Below, piece after piece: positions 8,181 to 13,612 of a stretch of DNA of 14,042 nt. Numbering within the stretch: position 1 is the first letter of the stretch; the number at the start of each line of letters is the position of its first letter. This DNA is from Candidatus Cloacimonadota bacterium (GTDB lineage: Bacteria; Cloacimonadota; Cloacimonadia; Cloacimonadales; TCS61). The notes beneath the pieces were generated by a model. That model saw only the letters and a list, made by a program, of their open reading frames with translations, searched no databases and had not been told where the DNA came from. Position numbers and translations under genes: made by a program. Where the stretch lies: contig JACNIV010000277.1 in assembly GCA_014382915.1 (NCBI GenBank), forward strand, positions 1 to 14,042, read 5' to 3'.

Positions 8181-9868
8181 AAAAATTAATTGTATTAATT
8201 ATTTTATTTTTTGCATTTTCATATTTAGTTGCTGACGAATCGCTTTATGTACCGGGGCAGCTTCTGATTCAGCTTGAAGAAAATACAAACGAGAATCTGC
8301 AACTAATCTCAGAAAACTTTTCAAATTTAAATCTAAAACCGATAAAACAACTATCACGCAGAATGCATATCTGGCTTTTTGAATATGATTCCGGTATTCT
8401 ACTAGATGAAGATATTCTGATCGCCATAAAAAGGCATTCCGTAGTAAAAGAAGCTCAATTCAATCATTATGTGCAGGAACGGGAAACATATCCCGATGAT
8501 CCTCATTTTAACAATCAATGGGCCTTGGAAAATACCGGGCAAACAGGAGGTCTTCCCGATGCCGATATAGATGCTCCCGAAGCGTGGGATTTGAATACCG
8601 GAGGTATTACAGCTTTTGGTGATACTCTGGTTGTGGCAATTGTAGATGCTGGTGCATATATTAGTCATCCCGATATTAACTGGTGGAAGAATTACGATGA
8701 GATCCCTTGTAACGGAATAGACGATGATGAAAATGGTTACATAGACGACTATGATGGCTGGAATGCCTATAACAGTACAGGTAATATAATAGCCAGCAGT
8801 CATGGTACTCATGTTTCAGGAATTGCCGGTGCTATTGGTAATAACGGACTGGGGGTTTGCGGTGTAAATTGGAATGTTCAAACAATGCCTGTAGTTGGTT
8901 CTTCAAACACGGAATCGGTGGTAGTGGAAGCTTATGGATATGTTCTGGAAATGCGCAGTATTTATAATGAAACATATGGAGATTCAGGAGCCTTTGTGGT
9001 TGCTACCAATTCTTCCTTTGGCATAAATTATGGTAACCCGGAAGATTACCCGCTCTGGAGCGCAATGTACGATTCTATGGGAGTAGCAGGAATTCTAAGT
9101 TCTGCTGCCACGATGAATATTACAGCCAATGTGGATGAAGTGGGAGATATGCCCACAGCTTGCGATAGCGATTACCTGATAACTGTTACAAATACTACCA
9201 ACCTCGATGAAAAATATGGTTCTGCCGCTTACGGTCTTACCACTATCGACTTGGGAGCTCCGGGAACTGACATCTATTCAACTGATCAATCTAACAACTA
9301 CAGTTATAAAACAGGAACTTCGATGGCAACACCACATGTAACAGGTGCGGTTGCTCTGCTTTTATCAGCTGCACCGGAAGAACTATTGATTCAATATATG
9401 GAAAATCCGGCTGAAATTGCGCTACAAATAAAAACTTATATACTTGAGGGTGTAGAAATGCTACCATCGCTTGATAGCTTGACCGTTTCCGGTGGCAGAC
9501 TGAATATTTTCAATTCGCTGGATTTAATGCTGAATTCAAATTACGCTCAAAACGAAATACCCGAATCGACAATCAGACTAAATAATTATCCTAATCCTTT
9601 TAATCCTGAAACTACTATTGTATTTAATCTTACAGCAGAGAACGCTGAGAACGCAGAGTTGGTGATTTACAATTTAAAAGGACAGAAGGTGAAAATTATT
9701 TCCCCGAGCTTGTGTCATCCTGAGTTTATCGAAGGACGAGGGCAAAACAAATACAGTGTTACATGGAATGGAACGGACGAAAACAATCAACCTATTGCTT
9801 CAGGGATTTATTTCTTTAAATTAAATATTCAAAATTCACCGGTAAAGAAGATGTTATTATTGAAATAG
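8177..9868 (+). CDS. Secreted subtilisin-family (S8) serine protease with C-terminal NYPNPFNP sorting-type domain
   Basis: This 563-residue protein has a signal peptide (MKKLIVLIILFFAFSYLVA), a propeptide-like segment to about residue 105, and an S8 peptidase domain at about 110-450. The catalytic triad is D157 (AIVDAG), H209 (SSHGTHVSG) and S382 (GTSMATPH). The oxyanion region is SAATMN with N314, not the textbook AAGN. A C-terminal domain of about 95 residues starts at NNYPNPFNPETT and ends YFFKLNIQNSPVKKMLLLK, resembling FlgD-Ig-like or T9SS type A tails that route or anchor secreted proteins. Two repeat-like peptides lie in this tail: ENAENAE at about 488-494 and SLCHPEFIEGRG at 511-522. 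The start has GGAG six bases upstream. It lies between two paralogous EEP-fold genes. The protein's target is unknown. Confidence 0.92.
   Translation: MKKLIVLIILFFAFSYLVADESLYVPGQLLIQLEENTNENLQLISENFSNLNLKPIKQLSRRMHIWLFEYDSGILLDEDILIAIKRHSVVKEAQFNHYVQERETYPDDPHFNNQWALENTGQTGGLPDADIDAPEAWDLNTGGITAFGDTLVVAIVDAGAYISHPDINWWKNYDEIPCNGIDDDENGYIDDYDGWNAYNSTGNIIASSHGTHVSGIAGAIGNNGLGVCGVNWNVQTMPVVGSSNTESVVVEAYGYVLEMRSIYNETYGDSGAFVVATNSSFGINYGNPEDYPLWSAMYDSMGVAGILSSAATMNITANVDEVGDMPTACDSDYLITVTNTTNLDEKYGSAAYGLTTIDLGAPGTDIYSTDQSNNYSYKTGTSMATPHVTGAVALLLSAAPEELLIQYMENPAEIALQIKTYILEGVEMLPSLDSLTVSGGRLNIFNSLDLMLNSNYAQNEIPESTIRLNNYPNPFNPETTIVFNLTAENAENAELVIYNLKGQKVKIISPSLCHPEFIEGRGQNKYSVTWNGTDENNQPIASGIYFFKLNIQNSPVKKMLLLK
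9638..9657 (+). repeat. In-frame 9-base tandem repeat within the protease C-terminal domain
   Basis: GAGAACGCT is followed directly by GAGAACGCA and then GAG, encoding E-N-A-E-N-A-E. Because the period is nine bases the reading frame is kept. Similar GAGAACGC-type strings are, to my recollection, frequent short repeats in some bacterial genomes; a genome search would settle that here. Confidence 0.6.
9701..9745 (+). repeat. Probable interspersed palindromic repeat fixed in-frame (CHPEFIEG type)
   Basis: The DNA contains GTCATCCTGAG ... TCGAAGGACGAG, the style of an intergenic palindromic repeat whose translation reads CHPEFIEG or CHPELVEG. Here it is in frame as SPSLCHPEFIEGRGQ in the protease's C-terminal domain. 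It replaces and lengthens by several residues the loop that normally joins the KGQKVK strand to the SVTWNG strand. The arms TCATCCT and AGGACGA pair with one mismatch. The repeat assignment rests on memory of such peptides in other genomes. Confidence 0.6.
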
Positions 9869-9872
9869 AAAT

Positions 9873-9946
9873 CGTTCGGCAGGTTCAATTTTTTAGATTG
9901 AACCGTAGCATTTCGGACGTATCAGAATGATACGTCCTGCTGAACG
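9873..9946 (+). repeat. Folded repeat, copy A: three-helix (cloverleaf-like) structure upstream of the second EEP gene
   Basis: An outer stem CGTTCGGCA/TGCTGAACG (9873-9881 with 9938-9946, one G-T wobble) encloses two hairpins. The first is GGTTCAAT/ATTGAACC with a seven-base loop (9882-9904). The second is GGACGTATCA/TGATACGTCC with a GAA loop (9915-9937). The helices abut the outer stem exactly, leaving only ten unpaired bases between the two hairpins. A related copy is at 11004-11081. It fills most of the gap between the protease stop and the next start. It could be a mobile palindromic element or a structured RNA. Confidence 0.75.
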
Positions 9947-9951
9947 CTGTG

Positions 9952-9975
9952 ATGAAAAAATGGAGAATAATATGA
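9952..9975 (+). promoter_or_regulatory. Seven-codon mini-ORF leader overlapping the start of the second EEP gene (ATGA)
   Basis: The frame MKKWRII ends in TGA at 9973-9975, overlapping the ATG at 9972. The first 14 bases, ATGAAAAAATGGAG, are identical to the leader of the protease gene at 8157, and the coding sequences then both begin ATGAAAAAATTAAT. GGAG at 9962-9965, six bases before ATG 9972, also settles the start of the following gene. Confidence 0.4.
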
Positions 9976-10883
9976 AAAAATTAATGGTTTCTTTTATCTT
10001 TATCCTTTTATCTTTTTCCTTTTTGTTCTCCGATGAACTACCCAAAATAGAATATGAAAAACTTTCTTTTGGAGAGGAGAATACTCTGGAAGTAATGACC
10101 TGGAACATCCAGAATTTTCCTAAAAGTAAATTTACAGTCGATTATACAACGGGAATAATATTAGCGGTAGATGCTGATGTTATCGGGTTGCAGGAGATCC
10201 AGAGCGATTCTGCGTTTGTGGTGTTGTTAAAAAATTTGCAGGCACAAGATCCCGAAAATAAGTGGAACGGATTCAGGGCAAAAACTAATGAATGGAAAAT
10301 GAACCTGGCATATCTCTATAAATCGGGTATGATAAATGTGGATAGTATTTACCAGATCTATCCCGATGATGAAATATATCACCAACCCTTTCCCAGAAAA
10401 CCTCTAGTACTGGAATTTACCTGTTTTGACCAGAAATTCTTTATCATAAATAATCACCTGAAAGCAATGCCGGGTGAGCAAAACATGGTACGCAGAAGAG
10501 TTGCTTGTAAACTTTTAGATGAATACATAGATAATTTTCTTCCAGAGGAAAATGTAATTTTATTGGGCGATCTGAATGACCAACTCACCGATCCTGAAGA
10601 GGAAAATGCTTTCACTGTCTTTCTGGAAGATAAACAGAATTACTATTTTGCAGATTGGAAAGTGGCAGCAGACAGTACAGCCAACTGGTCATATCCATAC
10701 TGGAAATATCGCAGTCATCTCGATCATATTCTTATATCTAACGAATTGTTTGATGAATTTGAAAAAAAGGGTTCGGAAATAAAAACGATCACCATCGATA
10801 AATTTATGGAAGGCGGAGAAGATGCGCGCTATAAATATATCACCGATCACCGACCGGTTGTATTGAAATTGGTTCTTGAATAA
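9972..10883 (+). CDS. Secreted EEP-fold (DNase I-like) phosphoesterase, paralogue of the lipoprotein at 7230-8153
   Basis: This is a 303-residue protein with a standard signal peptide, MKKLMVSFIFILLSFSFLFS, cleaved near residue 20. It keeps the whole EEP catalytic series: MTWNIQNF (N45), LQEI (E75), NNHLKA (N161-H162), LGDLND (D200, N202), SHLDHI (D251-H252) and TDHRPV (D292-H293). It is close to the upstream EEP lipoprotein along its length (shared TWNIQNFPK, GDLND, ANWSYP, SHLDHILI and NELFDEF) but lacks the lipobox cysteine, so the two copies should reach different places. I start it at 9972 on the GGAG there. An in-frame ATG at 9927 would begin inside the loop of a conserved hairpin and put 15 polar residues before the signal peptide. 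It is flanked by two copies of a folded repeat. Confidence 0.9.
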   Translation: MKKLMVSFIFILLSFSFLFSDELPKIEYEKLSFGEENTLEVMTWNIQNFPKSKFTVDYTTGIILAVDADVIGLQEIQSDSAFVVLLKNLQAQDPENKWNGFRAKTNEWKMNLAYLYKSGMINVDSIYQIYPDDEIYHQPFPRKPLVLEFTCFDQKFFIINNHLKAMPGEQNMVRRRVACKLLDEYIDNFLPEENVILLGDLNDQLTDPEEENAFTVFLEDKQNYYFADWKVAADSTANWSYPYWKYRSHLDHILISNELFDEFEKKGSEIKTITIDKFMEGGEDARYKYITDHRPVVLKLVLE

Positions 10884-11003
10884 AAACCTTGAAAACGGTC
10901 TCTTTCGGAGATATACACATCATGCCGTGAATTCTTCCTGCTTGACCTTTTCAACGATTTAGTGTAGTGAAAGAACATTGTTCTGTCTTCAGCAGGTTCA
11001 ATC
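10884..11003. other. Non-coding stretch after the second EEP gene; no gene seen
   Basis: No convincing open frame is visible. TTGAAAACGGTC (10889-10900) and GACCTTTTCAA (10944-10954) are complementary apart from one bulged base, with a long loop between. The 12-base string GCAGGTTCAATC occurs at 10992-11003 and again at 11009-11020, the second being the left arm of the folded repeat copy B. The stretch looks like repeat debris. Confidence 0.5.
10964..10987 (+). repeat. Direct repeat, copy 1, with palindromic core AGAACATTGTTCT
   Basis: This 24-base unit matches 11091-11114 at 21 of 24 positions. Its core is a palindrome, AGAACA-T-TGTTCT. The two copies lie on either side of the folded repeat copy B. 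It could be a regulator-binding site, a recombination site or part of the repeat element. Confidence 0.65.
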
Positions 11004-11081
11004 ATTTTGCAGGTTCAATCCGGCAGCTGCCGGATTGAATCGCAAGGTTTTGGACGCATCAGCATGATACGTCCTGCTAAG
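11004..11081 (+). repeat. Folded repeat, copy B: same architecture as 9873-9946, downstream of the second EEP gene
   Basis: It aligns with copy A in the same orientation through GCAGGTTCAAT, ATTGAA, a short linker, GGACG-ATCAG-ATGATACGTCCTGCT. The first hairpin is extended to a near-perfect 15-pair palindrome centred on CAGCTG (11012-11041). The second hairpin is GGACGCATCA/TGATACGTCC with one C-A mismatch (11052-11074). The outer stem is weaker than in copy A. Conserved flanks with a changed apical segment suggest a repeat family. Confidence 0.75.
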
Positions 11082-11090
11082 CAGTTTATT

Positions 11091-11114
11091 GTAGTAGCAG
11101 AACATTGTTCTGTC
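11091..11114 (+). repeat. Direct repeat, copy 2, with palindromic core AGAACATTGTTCT
   Basis: Second copy of the unit at 10964-10987. Here the palindrome extends to CAGAACA-T-TGTTCTG. The three differing positions are all just left of the core. Confidence 0.65.
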
Positions 11115-11137
11115 ATTTATGCTAGATAGGTTTTTTT
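11095..11137 (+). terminator. Possible terminator-like hairpin followed by seven T
   Basis: TAGCA (11095-11099) pairs with TGCTA (11120-11124), nested around the GAACA-T-TGTTC palindrome, and seven T follow at 11131-11137 after a six-base spacer. The spacer and the weak outer stem make this a marginal intrinsic terminator. If real it would end transcripts coming from the EEP/protease operon. Confidence 0.3.
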
Positions 11138-11460
11138 ATAAATTTATTGACATAATTTTTCATTTTAGTAAATAAAAAATTTATTTTTTATTAAATGATT
11201 TATAAAAAAATTGGCATCATCGGAAAATTGATAAGAATTTCGAAACTTGGATTTGAAAAACTAAACTGAAACAGCTCGAGATATGCGGATGTTACAAACA
11301 ACTTGGAAAATAGAAAAATTGCAAAAAAATAAAAAAATATCGAGTGGTGGCGTCACACTTTGATGATTTTTGGGATATTAATATAGAGGGTGTTGAAAAA
11401 TTTAAGATAATCTTTCTTTCAAACTTATCTTCTTAAACGATAAGTGAAGCAGGAGGAAAA
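11138..11460. other. Very AT-rich leader region upstream of the tandem FG-GAP genes; no gene seen
   Basis: No credible coding frame is visible in these 320 bases. A TTGACA hexamer at 11147-11152 has no good -10 partner at normal spacing. A hairpin ACTTATC/GATAAGT with a nine-base loop (11423-11445) lies directly upstream of the strong Shine-Dalgarno AGGAGG (11451-11456) of the first FG-GAP gene. It could affect ribosome access. Any promoter for the FG-GAP pair must lie here or further upstream. Confidence 0.5.
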
Positions 11461-12927
11461 ATGAGATATCTAGTTTTATTATTTATTGTATTAGTAATTT
11501 TTACTACAACCTTTGCTGCTGAATACACTGTACCCCGTGCCGCATATTCTGTTTATGCAGAAGATCTGGATTTAGATGGTGATAAAGATATTGTGGTGGG
11601 ACATTTATATAATAGTTCAACAAATTGGACAGGGATTACAACATTAGAAAATATTAATGCGGAATTTTCAAATATAGATAGTTTTTACTTAAATGGACAA
11701 CATAGAGATCTTTGTATAGAAAAAATTGATAATAATAATGACTTTGATTTAATTACTCAATACTATAATGGAACAAATTCTCAGATAGGCATTCTTTTTG
11801 ATTTTTATTATAACCAAAGTAATTTAACAGCTTATAACATTTCAGATTATGCTGATGATATCACAAATGGCGATATAGACAACGACAACGACATAGATAT
11901 AATTGTAGCATCAAATAACGGTCAGTTTTGGAGTGTATTATATAATAATGGAACGGGTCAATTTTCATCACCTGAATATCATTATGTAGATTATCATCCT
12001 AGCGGTATTGCTTGTGGAGATTTGAATAACGATGGACGAGATGATGTTGTTGTCTGCGGTCTAAAATTAGAAGTATATCTGAGTTATCCTGGTAGTTTTC
12101 AATATATTTTAGTAGTAGATGAACTTTTTTATATGTGTAATGTAAAAATTGCAGATATTGATAGTGATGGAGATAATGATATTATAGCAGCAGATTGGGG
12201 AATTCCAGGATCACCCAAAAGAGTTTTAGTATATTCAAATGATGGGAATTGTAATTTTGACCTTACATACAGTAAATGGATAGATGAAGCAATGGCAGAA
12301 ATCTTTATTTCTGATCTAAATAATGATATTTTCCCGGATATTATTTATAATGTCTCCTATTCTTATCCTAATTCTGTATATGAAAAAACTCACACTTATA
12401 TTTTATATAATAATGGGAATAATACATTACAGGATCCGGTAAATTATCAAACTTATTTAGGTAATTCAGAATACATAACAAGTTTTAAGTCTTTTGCGGC
12501 TGATGTAGATAATAATAGTTGGAATGATATTATTACAGTCAATTATAGTTATAATGAAAGCTCTATCCATATCCTCTATAATGACAGTACCGGCAATTTT
12601 ATAGAGGAACCGCAGGTGGGAATAAGTGGAGAATGTATAATGGATAATGAAAAATGTATAATGTGCAATTACCCTAATCCTTTTAACATAAGCACAGCAA
12701 TCAAGTTTTCAATAAAAGAGCCAGGATTTGTAGAATTAAAAATTTATGATATAAAAGGAAGGTTAATTAAACTATTAATTAACCAAAAACTGAAAGGAGG
12801 TGAACACAATGTTATCTGGAATGGAAAAGATGGAAATAATAAATGTTGCAGTTCCGGGATTTACTTGATGAATTTGAAATTGAATGGAAAAAGTAGAAAA
12901 ACAAGTAAAGTGATTTTATTGAAATAA
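11461..12927 (+). CDS. Secreted FG-GAP/VCBS-repeat protein with C-terminal NYPNPFN sorting-type domain
   Basis: The 488 residues start with signal peptide MRYLVLLFIVLVIFTTTFA. Six or seven calcium-binding FG-GAP/VCBS-type blades follow, each with a D-x-D-x-D-G/N-x-x-D-I core: DLDLDGDKDIVVG (35-47), KIDNNNDFDLIT (88-99), DIDNDNDIDIIVA (138-150), DLNNDGRDDVVV (187-198), DIDSDGDNDIIAA (232-244), DLNNDIFPDIIY (285-296) and DVDNNSWNDIITV (348-360). This suggests an integrin-like beta-propeller. The tail from NYPNPFNIST (403) to KVILLK matches the protease tail. Just before it, ECIMDNEKCIMC is a repeat-derived-looking linker. AGGAGG precedes the ATG. The function is probably adhesion or surface binding; no enzymatic domain is visible. 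It is tandemly paired with the next gene 13 bases on. Confidence 0.88.
   Translation: MRYLVLLFIVLVIFTTTFAAEYTVPRAAYSVYAEDLDLDGDKDIVVGHLYNSSTNWTGITTLENINAEFSNIDSFYLNGQHRDLCIEKIDNNNDFDLITQYYNGTNSQIGILFDFYYNQSNLTAYNISDYADDITNGDIDNDNDIDIIVASNNGQFWSVLYNNGTGQFSSPEYHYVDYHPSGIACGDLNNDGRDDVVVCGLKLEVYLSYPGSFQYILVVDELFYMCNVKIADIDSDGDNDIIAADWGIPGSPKRVLVYSNDGNCNFDLTYSKWIDEAMAEIFISDLNNDIFPDIIYNVSYSYPNSVYEKTHTYILYNNGNNTLQDPVNYQTYLGNSEYITSFKSFAADVDNNSWNDIITVNYSYNESSIHILYNDSTGNFIEEPQVGISGECIMDNEKCIMCNYPNPFNISTAIKFSIKEPGFVELKIYDIKGRLIKLLINQKLKGGEHNVIWNGKDGNNKCCSSGIYLMNLKLNGKSRKTSKVILLK
11884..11988 (+). repeat. Near-identical 105-base patch shared with 13391-13495 (tandem paralogues)
   Basis: The two FG-GAP genes match here at all but two of 105 positions, third codon positions included, in blocks of 48 and 46 identical bases. 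Sequence on both sides, in the same genes, is much more diverged. It encodes most of one FG-GAP blade and its loop (NDIDIIVASNNGQFW...). Confidence 0.8.
12632..12663 (+). repeat. Short in-frame direct repeat AATGTATAATG in the linker before the sorting domain
   Basis: AATGTATAATG occurs at 12632-12642 and 12653-12663, separated by GATAATGAAA. It is translated as CIMDNEKCIM directly before NYPNPFN. The style resembles NEQ/NEK-type low-complexity repeats, suggesting a repeat absorbed into the coding frame. Confidence 0.55.
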
Positions 12928-12940
12928 CTTGGAGGAGAAA

Positions 12941-13612
12941 ATGAGATATATAATTTTATTTTTTTTATCGTTAATTATTTTTACTCCCACCTTTGCTGCC
13001 GAATACATCGTTCCCCGTGCTGCTTATTCTGTTTATGCAGAAGACTTAGATTTAGATGGAGATAAGGATATTGTGGTGGGTCATAAATATAATTCCCAAA
13101 CGGATTGGGGAGGTGTATCAATTTTAGGAAATAATGGAAATGGTGAATTTGAACTTATTGATTCATTATTTTTTAATAATGGATTTGCTTATGTTAATGG
13201 TAATTATATTGATAATGACAATTATATAGACATTTTCGGTCAATATGTGTCAGATGATCCTGCACCGATAAATAACAGATTCATTGGAATAATTTATAAT
13301 TATGGATACCAAAGTTTTAATAATATAATCTACTTTCCATTAAATACTAGAGAACCAGTGCCTGATATAACAAGTGGTGACATAGACAATGACAACGACA
13401 TAGATATAATTGTAGCATCAAATAACGGTCAGTTTTGGGGTGTATTATGTAATAATGGAACGGGTCAATTTTCATCACCTGAATATCATTATGTAACAGG
13501 CTATTATCCTGTTGATATCGCATGTGGTAATTTAAATGAGGATAATAGAAATGATATTGCAATTTGCGCCCAGAAAACAGAGGTTTACTTTAGTTATGAA
13601 ACAGGTTTTTAA
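12941..13612 (+). CDS. FG-GAP/VCBS-repeat secreted protein, paralogue of 11461-12927, cut short by an in-frame TAA
   Basis: The ATG at 12941 is preceded by GGAGGAG and gives signal peptide MRYIILFFLSLIIFTPTFA, nearly the same as the upstream gene; an in-frame TTG at 12929 is unlikely. The first 223 residues follow the paralogue through EYIVPRAAYSVYAEDLDLDG, a diverged middle, DIDNDNDIDIIVASNNGQFW and EVYFSYETGF, then stop at TAA 13610-13612. The reading frame continues directly beyond with more FG-GAP blades. As it stands the product would have only the first few blades and no sorting domain, so a stable exported protein is doubtful. It is 13 bases downstream of the first FG-GAP gene and probably shares its transcript. 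Confidence 0.75.
   Translation: MRYIILFFLSLIIFTPTFAAEYIVPRAAYSVYAEDLDLDGDKDIVVGHKYNSQTDWGGVSILGNNGNGEFELIDSLFFNNGFAYVNGNYIDNDNYIDIFGQYVSDDPAPINNRFIGIIYNYGYQSFNNIIYFPLNTREPVPDITSGDIDNDNDIDIIVASNNGQFWGVLCNNGTGQFSSPEYHYVTGYYPVDIACGNLNEDNRNDIAICAQKTEVYFSYETGF

Noticed and set aside
9873..9946. tRNA gene, because the 74-base element folds as a closed multi-helix with a GGTTCAAT string
   Set aside because: There are two internal hairpins instead of three, with 8- and 10-pair stems and 7- and 3-base loops. There is no D-arm, no seven-base anticodon loop in place, and GGTTCAAT forms a stem arm, not a T-loop.
9927..9971. Longer start for the second EEP gene at ATG 9927
   Set aside because: That ATG lies in the loop and arm of a conserved hairpin, would add 15 polar residues before a good signal peptide, and lacks a ribosome binding site. 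ATG 9972 has GGAG six bases upstream.
9873..11081. Integron attC sites flanking a gene cassette
   Set aside because: The ends do not fit the R'' and R' core sites (RYYYAAC / GTTRRRY), and no integrase is visible. Only the general look of a palindrome-flanked gene is shared.
10884..11130. CRISPR array, because of several repeats close together
   Set aside because: The repeats are few, of different types, unevenly spaced and palindromic, with no regular spacers and no cas genes.
11147..11175. Sigma70-type promoter at TTGACA 11147
   Set aside because: No acceptable -10 hexamer at 16-18 bases, and it is nearly 300 bases from the next start in a very AT-rich stretch where such hexamers occur by chance.
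13610..13612. Genome-wide reassignment of TAA to a sense codon
   Set aside because: TAA is the terminal stop of gcvPA, gcvPB, lptD and both EEP genes in this window, each ending at the expected family length.
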